From an uncultured Verrucomicrobia subdivision 3 bacterium (lineage in GTDB: Bacteria > Verrucomicrobiota > Verrucomicrobiia > Limisphaerales > UBA11358), in contig CAISVF010000288.1 of the NCBI GenBank assembly GCA_903888765.1, positions 1 through 43,865 of the forward strand: a stretch of DNA of 43,865 nt, given 5' to 3'. Below, piece by piece: positions 26,713-36,162 of this stretch. A program made the translations under genes and the position numbers. Under the pieces are notes generated by a model that was given only the letters and a program-made list of their open reading frames with translations, did not search any database and was not told the origin of the DNA. Numbering within the stretch: the first letter of the stretch is position 1; each line of letters opens with the position of its first letter.

Positions 26713-27639
26713 ATGAAAAAATCCATGCATAATTTTTTTCGGGCTGGCTTCGTGATTGCGCTGCCGGTGGTTTCAGCGCTGGCGCAGGAAAATGCCGCCA
26801 CGCTGAACTACAATAGCCTGCCGCCGCCGTCGCCACGCGAATCCGGTTGGGAAACCGGCGTGAACGCCGCTTATGTTGGCGGCAGCTCGGCGAAGTTTAA
26901 CGGTCAGCGGCGCGGTGATTCGGATGCCTTCAACTTCAACGTCGAGGCGGGCACCCGGATTCCGTTGGGCGAGGAGTGGTCGCTCAATGTGAAGCTGGCG
27001 TCGGACAATTTCTTTTTTGATCAGGTGGCGGGCGATCCGATTCCGTCGTCCGTTCACACGCTTCGTTTGAATATGCGGGTGAACCGGCAGCTCAACGAGC
27101 AGTGGACGGTCAGCGGCCTGTTGATGCCGTCGCTCTACCGGTTCGAAAATGTTGGTCAAAATGATTTGGGCATCGCCGGCGGAATCATGGCAATGTATCG
27201 GGTGACGCCGTCATTAACATTGAAGATGGGCGTTCTGGCGGATCCGGACAGCGATATAAAATTGCTGCCGCTGCTGGGCGTCCACTGGGTTATCAATGAA
27301 CATTATTCGCTGGATGTAGGAATTCCCCGAACGCGGCTGACGTATAAAGTCTCTTCCGACTGGCAGATTTATGCCGGGGCGGATTTGAGCGGCACGACCT
27401 TCCGCTCGAGCGACAGACTGGTTTCGACTCCCGCCAGCTCGCGTTACAACGATGCGCTGGCCAACTACCGCGATGTCCGGTTGGGCGTGGGCACGGGCAC
27501 CGAAATAACCTCAGGTATCCGAATGGAAGTGGAAGCCGGATATTCGGTGTATCGCGAAATCAAATACACGCATCTGGATACGACGGTGAAGTTTAACCCC
27601 GCGCCTTATGTGCGGCTGGGTTTGACGGTAAAATTTTAA
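26713..27639 (+). CDS. Outer-membrane beta-barrel protein (DUF6268-like)
   Basis: About 308 residues from ATG 26713, chosen because a signal peptide starts there (basic MKKSMHNFFR, hydrophobic core, ALA-QE). The frame is open to 26650, but that part is unlikely protein. The mature region has alternating hydrophobic/polar strands and ends in the aromatic-terminal pattern LGLTVKF, typical of outer-membrane barrels recognised by the BAM machinery. The layout agrees with DUF6268 proteins common in this phylum. Its role, as porin, adhesin or sensor, is unknown. It stands alone. Confidence 0.7.
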   Translation: MKKSMHNFFRAGFVIALPVVSALAQENAATLNYNSLPPPSPRESGWETGVNAAYVGGSSAKFNGQRRGDSDAFNFNVEAGTRIPLGEEWSLNVKLASDNFFFDQVAGDPIPSSVHTLRLNMRVNRQLNEQWTVSGLLMPSLYRFENVGQNDLGIAGGIMAMYRVTPSLTLKMGVLADPDSDIKLLPLLGVHWVINEHYSLDVGIPRTRLTYKVSSDWQIYAGADLSGTTFRSSDRLVSTPASSRYNDALANYRDVRLGVGTGTEITSGIRMEVEAGYSVYREIKYTHLDTTVKFNPAPYVRLGLTVKF

Positions 27640-27700
27640 CGGCCGCCCGGTGGCTTACCCTCGCCGCGTCCAGTATATGAGCCCGCATGAAAGCAATTTC

Positions 27701-27970
27701 CTATCCGTTTGAATTTGGGGCTTTTTCCGAAGTCTCCCCATTCCGCCGGGCATTCTTTCGCTTCCAGAACTGACTGATGGTTTTGGTGGCTTCATCCAGC
27801 CAATCCGGGTCGGCCAGCAGGGCGATCAGTTCCACGGTGCTGAAGAACTTCACGCCATTGGGGCGCGCTTTGCTCAGGGCACGCAGCTTGCCGGCGTTTA
27901 CCAGAATGGTGAAATCGAGGCGGCGAAAGAGAATCCGAAATTTCCGCCATCGCACAAAACCTATTCCCAT
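27701..27970 (-). CDS. Hypothetical protein, doubtful
   Basis: An 89-residue minus-strand frame. The middle (LVNAGKLRALSKARPNGVKFFSTVELIALLADPDWLDEAT) looks protein-like, with an amphipathic helix pattern, and the C-terminus is Lys/Arg/Asn-rich. The first 18 residues are much less plausible, and its start lies on top of the start of the decayed AbiEii gene on the other strand. It could be the remnant of a longer gene cut at 27970, or chance. No family is recognised. Confidence 0.3.
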   Translation of the reverse strand: MGIGFVRWRKFRILFRRLDFTILVNAGKLRALSKARPNGVKFFSTVELIALLADPDWLDEATKTISQFWKRKNARRNGETSEKAPNSNG

Positions 27971-28837
27971 GAATTGCTACGAAACTCCTGTCGCGCTGCG
28001 GCGTGCCCTTGAAGACCGAATCATTGCTTGGCGACCAAGACGGGAGACGATTTTCAGCGAATGCGGCGGCAGGCGGCCTTTGACCGGTTATTGTGCCGTT
28101 TATTCCAGAATGGAAAATCACCCTGGCTGCTTAAAGGTGGCTACGCAATGGAACTCCGCATCCGCGCTGCACGCACGGCTTGGGACATTGACCTGGCGTT
28201 ACGAAAATCGGCGGCAACTCCCAACGAGTGGAATGTCGAAGTTGTGACCGCCATGCTACGCCAGGCTGCCGCAATTAATCTGTCGGATGGTTTTGAGTTT
28301 ATCATTGGCGAAGCTGCCTTGGACCTTGACGCTGCACCTTACGGTGGCGCACGGTTTACAGTCCGGGCTCAGATGGCCGGTCGTCAATTCGCCCAATTTC
28401 ATGTGGATGGCAGTTCGGGCGATGTCCTTCGTGAACCTTACGAATTGCTGGAAGGACGGGATTGGTTTGGTTTTGCCGGTTTGCCCCGCGCTCGTGTGCC
28501 AGCGGTTTCGCCGGAAGAGCAATTTGCCGAAAAACTGCACGCCTACACGCTGCCAAGAAATGGCCATGAAAGCACCCGGGTGAAAGATTTGGTGGATTTG
28601 GTTTTGCTGACGGAACGGTCCAAGCTCGACGCCACCCGACTGGCAAAATCCATTTGTGAAACTTTCCAGCGGCGCAATACGCACATCGTTCCAAGTGCAC
28701 TGGCCACACCGCCATAACTCATGGTCGGTACGGTTTTCAGAAATGGCGGAGGAATGGTAGAGGAATGTGGCATTGATGCTGACATTCAGATACATTTTGC
28801 GGCGGTGGAACAATTCTACCGAGGGCTGAATGTTTAA
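27969..28837 (+). pseudogene. Decayed AbiEii-type nucleotidyltransferase toxin gene
   Basis: A near-complete AbiEii-like protein spread over shifted frames. The N-terminus starts at ATG 27969 (MNCYETPVALRRALEDRI). A one-base loss near 28027 moves sense into the frame at 28028, which runs through LLKGGYAMELRI and WDIDLALRK, the nucleotidyltransferase GG and DxD-like motifs. A one-base gain at 28715 makes a TAA. The neighbouring frame then reads SWSVRFSEMAEE up to an 11-base near-duplication (28746-28756/28757-28767), after which the first frame reads CGIDADIQIHFAAVEQFYRGL to TAA at 28835. AbiE toxins modify tRNA with nucleotides in phage defence. No AbiEi antitoxin gene is recognisable next to it. 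Confidence 0.7.
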
Positions 28838-28855
28838 CACTGGCCAAAACCAAGC

Positions 28856-31255
28856 ATGAATCCGTTCGATGCCACAGGCAAAAATTATGCCGAGGTTTGG
28901 GCGGAATGTGAACGCTTGCGCGAAGAAAACCGCGATCTGCGACAGAAGTTGGGGCTTTCGACCGTCGATATTTTGATTCCACAACTGGCAGCAGACAACG
29001 CAACCTTTGCCGGCGCCACGATCCATTCCAAATCCAGCCCGGACCAGAAAGTGAAACTCTTCCGCAGCCTGTTTCGCGGCCGGGACGACGTCTATGCAAT
29101 TCGCTGGGAGGGCCGGAATGGCAAAGCTGGGTATTCGCCGGCTTACCCCAAAACATGGAGCAATTCGTTCCAGAAGAAGCCCGATGCGGCCAAGGAATAC
29201 TTTCCATTGACGGATCAAGTGATTCACGATCACCTGACCGGTAAACTGACGGCAGGTGTTTATTCCTTGTTAACCGACGAAACGTGTTGGTTTCTCGCTG
29301 CTGATTTCGATAAGGCGACGTGGCAAGATGACGTTCGGGCATTCCTGAATACCTGCGCCGAATGGAAAGTGCCCACTGTTCTCGAACGATCTCGATCTGG
29401 AAAAGGCGGGCACGTCTGGGTTTTCTTTGAAGCACCGCTGCCCGCCCGCCTTGCACGGGAACTCGGCGCCGCAATCCTCACCCGGACAATGGAGCGGCGA
29501 CATCAACTTGGATTGGATTCCTATGACCGCTTTTTTCCGAGTCAGGATACAATGCCGAAAGGCGGCTTTGGAAATCTAATCGCGCTACCGTTGCAACACC
29601 TGCCCCGAGGCAACGGGAACAGCGTTTTTCTCGATTCCCATTTCAATCAGCACTCGGATCAATGGGCATTTCTATCGAGAGTCCGCCGGATGACGTTTGT
29701 AGAAGTCGAAAAAACTGTCCGCGAGTTTGCCCGCAACGGAGACATCATCGGTGTGCGGCGCAGCGTAACCGACGACGAGCAAACGGAAGATCCTTGGACG
29801 CTGCCGCCATCGCGGAAGAAAAAGGATGAAATTATTTCCGGCCCGTTGCCGCCGCAAGTGCGCGCAGTTCGCAGTAATTTGATTTATGTCGAAAAGGAAG
29901 GACTTCCGTCCGCGATGCTGAATCGCCTGCACCGGCTTGCCGCATTTCAAAATCCAGAATTTTATCGCGCACAGGCGATGCGATTGTCCACTTTCGGCAA
30001 ACCTCGCGTCATCCGCTGTGCAGAGGAGTTTCCAAAACATGTTGCCTTGCCTCGCGGTTGTCTGGCTGAAATCACCAGACTGCTCGAATCACATAAAATT
30101 TCGATGGAACTTGATGATCAGCGACTTGCCGGCCAGCCGATAGATGTGAAATTCCACGGCCAGCTTCGGTCCGATCAGCAAGCCGCAGCGGCCGCGATGC
30201 TTGCCCACGATGACGGTATCTTAAGCGCAACGACTGCCTTCGGCAAAACCGTCGTTGCCGCTTGGCTGGTTGCGGCACGAAAAACCAACACGCTTGTACT
30301 CGTTCACCGCCGCCAACTTCTTGACCAATGGCGCGAGCGGCTGGCTGCATTTCTGAATCTACCCATCAAGGACATTGGGCAAATCGGCGGCAGTCGTCGC
30401 CGGCCAACTGGGATCATTGACGTAGCGGTAATCCAAAGTCTGAATCGCAAACAAGTCGTAGATGATATCGTCGCCAACTACGGTCACGTGATTGTGGATG
30501 AGTGCCATCATCTTTCGGCGGTCAGCTTTGAACAAGTGTTACGACAAGTGAAAGCGCGCTATATCACCGGGTTGACCGCCACGCCGCAGCGAAAAGATGG
30601 GCATCACCCGATCATCATCATGCAGTGTGGACCTATTCGTTACCGGGTGGATGCAAAAGCACAGGCGATGGCGCGACCATTCAACCACATAGTCATTCCG
30701 CGACCGACAAATTTTCGATTGCCGCCCTCAACCGAGAAACCAGAGATGCATCAGTTGTATGCGGCGCTGGCCGAGAACAAATCTCGCAATGATCTTATCT
30801 GTGTTGACATGTTGCGTGCCATCAAAGCTGGCCGGTCGCCCATTCTTCTGACCGAACGCACCGGTCAGGTCGATGAATTTGCCACTAAATTGGCTGGCCT
30901 GGTAAAAAATATTGTGGTGCTGAAGGGCGGAATGGGTGTGAAACAACGACGCGCCATCGCCGAACAGCTAATGGCAATCCCTGACGGTGAAGAGAGAGTT
31001 TTGTTGGCCACAGGCCGTTACATCGGTGAAGGCTTCGATGACGCTCGGCTCGATACGCTCTTCCTGGCCATGCCGGTTTCCTGGCGTGGCACCTTGCAGC
31101 AATATGTTGGACGCCTCCACCGCCTTTACGACAGTAAGCGTGAAGTCATAGTTTATGACTATGTAGATGGTTGTGTGCCGGTATTTTCAGCAATGTACTC
31201 CAAACGAGTGCTTGGTTATCAGGCCGTTGGGTATCAAATTCAAGATCAGGACTAG
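28856..31255 (+). CDS. TOTE-type primase-helicase (AEP domain plus SF2 helicase)
   Basis: 799 residues. A short N-terminal coiled segment (about 12-33) precedes an archaeo-eukaryotic primase domain with motif I as D150-F-D152 and the H186 motif in GGHVWVF. A superfamily 2 helicase core follows: Walker A ATTAFGKT (458-465), DECH (548-551), TGLTATP (571-577) and C-terminal helicase motifs including ATGRYIGEGFDD and QYVGRLHR. The primase region agrees with the family named TOTE conflict-system primase, found in mobile or defence-like loci. It probably acts on nucleic acid during conflict with phages or plasmids, but no tests are known to me. It begins 19 bases after the decayed AbiEii gene. Confidence 0.8.
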   Translation: MNPFDATGKNYAEVWAECERLREENRDLRQKLGLSTVDILIPQLAADNATFAGATIHSKSSPDQKVKLFRSLFRGRDDVYAIRWEGRNGKAGYSPAYPKTWSNSFQKKPDAAKEYFPLTDQVIHDHLTGKLTAGVYSLLTDETCWFLAADFDKATWQDDVRAFLNTCAEWKVPTVLERSRSGKGGHVWVFFEAPLPARLARELGAAILTRTMERRHQLGLDSYDRFFPSQDTMPKGGFGNLIALPLQHLPRGNGNSVFLDSHFNQHSDQWAFLSRVRRMTFVEVEKTVREFARNGDIIGVRRSVTDDEQTEDPWTLPPSRKKKDEIISGPLPPQVRAVRSNLIYVEKEGLPSAMLNRLHRLAAFQNPEFYRAQAMRLSTFGKPRVIRCAEEFPKHVALPRGCLAEITRLLESHKISMELDDQRLAGQPIDVKFHGQLRSDQQAAAAAMLAHDDGILSATTAFGKTVVAAWLVAARKTNTLVLVHRRQLLDQWRERLAAFLNLPIKDIGQIGGSRRRPTGIIDVAVIQSLNRKQVVDDIVANYGHVIVDECHHLSAVSFEQVLRQVKARYITGLTATPQRKDGHHPIIIMQCGPIRYRVDAKAQAMARPFNHIVIPRPTNFRLPPSTEKPEMHQLYAALAENKSRNDLICVDMLRAIKAGRSPILLTERTGQVDEFATKLAGLVKNIVVLKGGMGVKQRRAIAEQLMAIPDGEERVLLATGRYIGEGFDDARLDTLFLAMPVSWRGTLQQYVGRLHRLYDSKREVIVYDYVDGCVPVFSAMYSKRVLGYQAVGYQIQDQD

Positions 31256-31415
31256 TGCGACAATCGGAAGTCTAAAATATGGTTTTGGCCGTGCGCGTAA
31301 TAATTGGCCATTTTCCGCCACTCTACACAACATGTGCGCGAGGTAAGGCTGACAGATAAAGGATCGCTGCCCCTTGGGGTGGGCAGCACCGCACTATAGA
31401 TAGGAAGGCAATGCG

Positions 31416-33161
31416 CTAACGTTTCAAGGACTCCTGTAAACGCACCCAAGGCAGGGTGTTCACGACGTCCGCTTTTTCCAGCCACCCTTTGCGGGCCATG
31501 CCTGCCCCAAAACGCAAAAATCCCGCCTGAACATTCCGGTGAGCATCCGGATTGATAACACATTTTACGCCTTTGCTTTTGGCATACGGCCAGTGCCTCC
31601 AATCCAAATCAAGCCGGTAAGGATTACAATTCAACTCCACCCAGGTGCCAGTGGCAGCACACGCATCAAGCACCGCCCGGACATCAACAGGATACGGCTC
31701 ACGCTCCAATAGCAATCGCCCGGTCAGATGTCCCAGCATATGGACCCACGGATTTTCCGCGGCCGCGACCAGTCTCCGGGTGTTTTCCGCCTCGCTGCCA
31801 CTGGGCACGTGCAGGCTGGCCACCACCACCTCCAGCTCTGCCAACACTTCATCGTCGAAATCCAGACGATCTTTCAAAATATCCACTTCACTGCCCGTCA
31901 ATAAGCGAAAAGTCCCGCCCCGCTCAGCGATCGTGGCATTTAAATTTTTTATTTCCGCAATCTGTTGGCGGAGCCGCTTGACATCCAGTCCATTGGCTTG
32001 AAACGAGGATTGGGAATGGTCGGTTATCGCCCAGTATTCCAGCCCTAAATCTTCCATATAGGTGGCGATCTCCTCCAAAGTATCATGCCCATCACTCCAA
32101 TTCGAATGATTATGCAACGCGCCCCGCAAATCCGTCCATTCAATCAAATCAGGCAAGTCGTTTTTTTCCGCCGCCAGAAACTCGCCGTGATCCTCGCGCA
32201 GTTCCGGCGGCACGAACACCAGATCCAGTTTTGCAAAAATTTCCTCTTCGGTGCGGCACGCCACCAGCAGTTTGGGATCGCTGGTTTCCTCCTTGGACTG
32301 GAATAATCCGTATTCGTTGAGCCGCAGCCCGCGCTGGATCGCCCGCTGCCGCATCACAATATTGTGCTCCTTGCTACCGGTGAAATACGCCAGGGCAAAC
32401 GGAAACTCGGGGTCGCTCACTACCCGCAAATCGCACTGAATGCCACCTTCCAGAATCACGCTGGCCTTGGTTTCACCCTGAGCCAACACTTTAACGAGGC
32501 CCGGTTGCGACACGAAAAAGCGAATCACCTCCCCTGGATTTTTTGCCGATGCCAGCAAGTCAATATCGCCGCAGATTTCCTTGCACCGCCGCAGACTGCC
32601 AGCACTGCTGCACCGGATAACCTCAGGATGGGACCGGAGCTTTTCCAGCAATGGCTCGGCCGCCAGCCACGCATCGGCCAACCGGTGTTTGCTGGCGTAG
32701 GCGCGTTTGCGCGCAATGCCCTCCAGCAAATTCGCCTGCGTTTTCTCACCGAACCCAGCCAATTCGGCCACTTTCCCCGCCTGGCAGGCGGCTTCAAGTT
32801 TTTCGATTGAATCCACGCCCAGCTTTTGGTGCAGCACCTGAATTTTCTTGGGGCCGAGGCCGGAAATTTCCAGCATCGCGATCAATCCCGGCGCGATCGA
32901 AGCCTTGAGCTCCTCGTAATATTGCAGCCTGCCCGTTTCCACCAACTCCGTGATTTTTTGTTCCAAGGCCTTGCCGATCCCTTTGGTTTCACCCAGTCGC
33001 TTTTCCGCAACTAGTTTTGCCAGTGGTTCGCTTAAACCATCCAAAGTGCGCGCCGCGCTGGCATAAGCGCGCGTCTTGAAAGGATTTTCCCCCTTCAATT
33101 CCAACAGCACCCCGATCTCGCTGAGAATCTCCGCCACTTTTTCTTTATCCATGCCAGCCAA
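31416..33161 (-). CDS. polX: Family X DNA polymerase with PHP domain (PolX)
   Basis: 581 residues, the usual bacterial PolX size. Helix-hairpin-helix repeats (GIGKALEQKI, GLGPKKIQVL, GFGEKTQANL) lead into the polymerase beta-type palm with G188-S189 and catalytic D199-I-D201, third aspartate D244. A C-terminal PHP domain carries the metal ligands LHNH (349-352), D357 and TDHS, giving 3'-5' exonuclease or phosphoesterase activity. It fills short gaps in base-excision repair. The start may be ATG 33161 or the second ATG at 33152. A divergent GNAT gene starts 71 bases away. Confidence 0.92.
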   Translation of the reverse strand: MAGMDKEKVAEILSEIGVLLELKGENPFKTRAYASAARTLDGLSEPLAKLVAEKRLGETKGIGKALEQKITELVETGRLQYYEELKASIAPGLIAMLEISGLGPKKIQVLHQKLGVDSIEKLEAACQAGKVAELAGFGEKTQANLLEGIARKRAYASKHRLADAWLAAEPLLEKLRSHPEVIRCSSAGSLRRCKEICGDIDLLASAKNPGEVIRFFVSQPGLVKVLAQGETKASVILEGGIQCDLRVVSDPEFPFALAYFTGSKEHNIVMRQRAIQRGLRLNEYGLFQSKEETSDPKLLVACRTEEEIFAKLDLVFVPPELREDHGEFLAAEKNDLPDLIEWTDLRGALHNHSNWSDGHDTLEEIATYMEDLGLEYWAITDHSQSSFQANGLDVKRLRQQIAEIKNLNATIAERGGTFRLLTGSEVDILKDRLDFDDEVLAELEVVVASLHVPSGSEAENTRRLVAAAENPWVHMLGHLTGRLLLEREPYPVDVRAVLDACAATGTWVELNCNPYRLDLDWRHWPYAKSKGVKCVINPDAHRNVQAGFLRFGAGMARKGWLEKADVVNTLPWVRLQESLKR

Positions 33162-33231
33162 TATAAATTCAAAGCAACAGGTTCAAAGTTCAAAGTTGTA
33201 CCTGTCTGCCAAAAATCACATCCTGCGGGCG

Positions 33232-33714
33232 ATGAACAATTTGCTCATCCGCCCTTTGCAAAGCGAAACGGAAGCCGGTTTCTGCGCCGGATTCCTGGCG
33301 GCATCAGAACCATGGCTTACCCTTGGTTTTTCTGCGGAGCAGGTTTTGCAGCGGCTTACGGATCCCACCCGAGAAGTTCATATCGCGACCAGGGACGACC
33401 AGATCATCGGCACGCTGGTTTTACATCTGGCTGGTCCGCTTAACGGGTACATTCAGGCGATCGCCGTGCATCCCGACTGGCGCGGGCGCGGCAGCGGAAC
33501 CATCCTCATGCGCTTTGCCGAGGAGCGGATTTTCCGCCAGAGCCCCAATGTTTTTCTGTGCGTCTCCAGTTTCAACCACCACGCCCAACAGTTTTACGAG
33601 CGGCTTGGCTACCGTCGCATCGGCGAGCTGGAAAATTTCCTCGTGGCCGGCCATTCAGAAATTCTACTGCGTAAAACCTCCGGTCCGCTGCTTTCTTTCC
33701 GCCAGGGAACGTAA
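33232..33714 (+). CDS. GNAT-family N-acetyltransferase
   Basis: 160 residues from ATG 33232; the frame is open further upstream but runs antisense into polX. The acetyl-CoA binding motif A is IQAIAVHPDWRGRGSGTIL, and motif B has FYERLGYRRIGE. These proteins acetylate amines on small molecules or protein N-termini. The substrate is not predictable. It is divergent from polX with 70 bases between, so the two probably share a promoter region. Confidence 0.85.
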   Translation: MNNLLIRPLQSETEAGFCAGFLAASEPWLTLGFSAEQVLQRLTDPTREVHIATRDDQIIGTLVLHLAGPLNGYIQAIAVHPDWRGRGSGTILMRFAEERIFRQSPNVFLCVSSFNHHAQQFYERLGYRRIGELENFLVAGHSEILLRKTSGPLLSFRQGT

Positions 33715-33931
33715 GAATCGCAGGGGTGGCATATTTTCTCAGACTGCTCGAAAATTTCACCCCGACGGAGCTTTCCGGTTTTTATGGTTTTGAAAATTGC
33801 AAACAGGCCAGCCCTACGAGCTTCCAAAAGTCATGGATGGCCAAATACTTGACAAACTGGGGCCAACATTTCCTGTTTCATTCTGCAAACTGCAGAAATC
33901 CTGCCGCAGTGAACTGATATTCTTCGTTAAA

Positions 33932-34011
33932 GGTAGAGTAAGCGAAGTGGAAATGCGGAACTTACAATTACGGCCGGTTTAATCCACCCCTTCCAATTCG
34001 CTTACTCTACC
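33932..34011. repeat. 80-base near-perfect inverted repeat
   Basis: GGTAGAGTAAGCGAA (33932-33946) and TTCGCTTACTCTACC (33997-34011) are perfect inverted repeats. Allowing one mismatch the arms extend inward to 21 bases (33932-33952 with 33991-34011), around a 38-base core. This size and structure suit a miniature inverted-repeat element or a large structured RNA/terminator between the GNAT and thiD genes. No target-site duplication is evident. A small perfect hairpin TCTGCA-AAC-TGCAGA lies 40 bases to the left. The rest of 33715-34073 has no gene. Confidence 0.6.
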
Positions 34012-34073
34012 GAGCTGGACCGGCCATTTCTTTTGGCATTTTACCGGACGCAATTTAAAACTATGCTCCCGCC

Positions 34074-34955
34074 ATGACGAAACGCAAAACCCTTCCGATT
34101 GCGCTCACCATTGCCGGTTCCGATAGCGGTGGTGGCGCGGGCATTCAGGCGGACCTTAAAACCTTCGCAGCGCTGGGCGTGCACGGCACGAGCGCCATCA
34201 CCTGTCTCACCGCACAGAATCCCCGGCGGGTTCTCGGCGTGGAACCCTGTTCGCTAAAAATCTTGCGCCTGCAACTGGAGGCCGTGTTCGCCGAACTTCC
34301 GCCGCTGGCGATCAAAACCGGCATGTTATATTCCGAACAAAATATCCGGACCATCGTCGCCTTTTTTCAGAAGCGACCCTCCGGTCTCCGACCTCCCCAA
34401 TTAGTGGTTGACCCGGTAATGGTATCAACCTCCGGAGCCAGGCTCCTGCAGCCGGCGGCGGAAAAAATTCTCCAGGAAAAACTCCTGCCGCTGGCGCTGC
34501 TCGTCACGCCGAATCTTGATGAGGCGGAAATCCTGATCGGGAAAAAAATCCGCTCACCGGAAGACTTGCGTTCCGCTGCGCGAATCCTGCATGCTCGCCA
34601 CGGTTGCGCCGTGCTGGCAAAAGGGGGCCACCTGAAAAATTCCCGGACGGCACTGGATTTTTTCTTCGACGGCAAAACCGAGCTGCTGCTCTCCGCACCG
34701 TTCGTGCCGGGCATCTCCACGCACGGCACCGGCTGCACTTATTCGGCCGCAATTTGTGCGGCGCTGGCGCTGGGCCACAGTTTGCCGCAAGCGGTGACGG
34801 TGGGAAAACAGTTCATCACCTCGGCTATTTCCGGCAGCTACCGCGTGGAAAAGCATTTCGCGCTAAATGCGGTTAAAATTCCGCTGGTCAAAGGCGGCAA
34901 AACTCCCCGTCTCCCGCTCAGCCACCCGGCGGATTGCCCTTGCTACGCGCGCTGA
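34074..34955 (+). CDS. thiD: Hydroxymethylpyrimidine/phosphomethylpyrimidine kinase
   Basis: 293 residues of the ribokinase-like ThiD fold. Landmarks are LTIAGSDSGGGAGIQADLKTF at the N-terminus, VVDPVMVSTSG in the middle, the KGGHL block and the anion-hole motif STHGTGCTYSAA near 222-235. It phosphorylates HMP and HMP-phosphate to HMP-diphosphate in thiamine synthesis. The C-terminal 20 residues are an extra tail. It stands alone in this window and is convergent with waaF, 51 bases between. Confidence 0.92.
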   Translation: MTKRKTLPIALTIAGSDSGGGAGIQADLKTFAALGVHGTSAITCLTAQNPRRVLGVEPCSLKILRLQLEAVFAELPPLAIKTGMLYSEQNIRTIVAFFQKRPSGLRPPQLVVDPVMVSTSGARLLQPAAEKILQEKLLPLALLVTPNLDEAEILIGKKIRSPEDLRSAARILHARHGCAVLAKGGHLKNSRTALDFFFDGKTELLLSAPFVPGISTHGTGCTYSAAICAALALGHSLPQAVTVGKQFITSAISGSYRVEKHFALNAVKIPLVKGGKTPRLPLSHPADCPCYAR

Positions 34956-35006
34956 ACTGCATTCCTCCGGCCGGAACGCACTGGGAACTCGCCGACTCCA
35001 GCATCC

Positions 35007-36161
35007 TCAGTCCCTTTCTTCCGTTAATCGGTAGGAAGCCATCATTGCTTCCACGACTTGCGCGACACTGATGCTAAGCATGCAACGAAAATCAATGGGG
35101 CACTCACGCAGGAAACACGGCGAGCAGGCTACGTCCGCCTTCAGCAAGCAATGCTGCCGGTTGCCCGGCAAATCGGGGCCGGTCAATTCGGGCGAGGTGC
35201 TGCCAAACGGGACCACGACTGGTGTGCCCAGTGCTGCGGCGACGTGCATCGGACCGGTATCATTCGTCAGCACCACGCGGCAGGCTTTCAGCAGAGCCAT
35301 CAATTGCCGCAAGGAGGTACGGCCGGCCAGATTGAAAACGGAAGGCTCGTGGTTTAAACCCGCTGCGAGTCTGGCCGCCAGATCAAGATCGCCTTTGCCG
35401 CCAAAAATGATCCAGGCACACCCGGTTCGTTTTTGGATTTCCTGGGTTGCTTCGCTAAACCGGTCAATCGGCCAGCGTTTGGCCGGACCATATTCTGCGC
35501 CGGCATTCACCCCGAAAACCGGTGTGTCAACCGCTATCCGGTTTAAATGAAACGCGGCTTTTGCACATTGAATTTCATCGGCAGTTACGGTCAACTGCGG
35601 CGCAAGCACCCTGGTCGTCGCGCCCAGCGCGGCGACGAGGTGCAAATATTCCTGCATTTGATGTGCCGACTCCGGAATGGGGGAAAGCCGGGATGGGGAA
35701 GGCTGGTCCGGCAGCAGGAGACGGCGGATTTCTGGCTCACTGCGCTTGCGCATTTTAAGCGCCCCCGGACGCGGTGCCAGGGCATGGGTGAGAAACCAAT
35801 TCCGCCACGGGCGCGCATAGCCGATGCGTTGAGGAATTCCGGCCAGATAAACTTCCAGAGCAGACCGCGGTGAATTGGGCAATACCAGCGCCACATCGAA
35901 ATCGCCCGCCCGCCGCTTAAGTCTGGCCCCGATGGAAAAAACGCTTTCCTGAGGGACGATGGAAATTATTTCGTCCACGGCCGGATGGAAAAGCCAGAGG
36001 TCCTTCAACTTTTCCGGCGTCACCAGCGCAAGGTGAGCTCCGGGAAATTTTTCCCGCAGGCGAAGCAACGCCGGGGTCGTCATCACAGCATCGCCCAGCC
36101 AATTCATGCCGCGCACCAAAATGCGGGGGGCCGATGGGCGGATGACAGGCGGGGAAGTCAC
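35007..36161 (-). CDS. waaF: Lipopolysaccharide heptosyltransferase II-like glycosyltransferase
   Basis: 384 residues from GTG 36161, chosen because GGAAGGA sits five bases upstream and the upstream gene's stop is one base before it. The frame is open to 36209, but that would overlap the acyltransferase. GT9 landmarks are ILVRGMNWLGDAVMTTPALL at the N-terminus and LTNDTGPMHVAAALG near the donor site. It adds heptose, or an analogous sugar, from an ADP-sugar to the LPS inner core at the cytoplasmic face of the inner membrane. It is the last gene of lpxK-lpxL-waaF. The exact donor is not certain in this phylum. Confidence 0.88.
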   Translation of the reverse strand: MTSPPVIRPSAPRILVRGMNWLGDAVMTTPALLRLREKFPGAHLALVTPEKLKDLWLFHPAVDEIISIVPQESVFSIGARLKRRAGDFDVALVLPNSPRSALEVYLAGIPQRIGYARPWRNWFLTHALAPRPGALKMRKRSEPEIRRLLLPDQPSPSRLSPIPESAHQMQEYLHLVAALGATTRVLAPQLTVTADEIQCAKAAFHLNRIAVDTPVFGVNAGAEYGPAKRWPIDRFSEATQEIQKRTGCAWIIFGGKGDLDLAARLAAGLNHEPSVFNLAGRTSLRQLMALLKACRVVLTNDTGPMHVAAALGTPVVVPFGSTSPELTGPDLPGNRQHCLLKADVACSPCFLRECPIDFRCMLSISVAQVVEAMMASYRLTEERD

Positions 36162-36162
36162 G

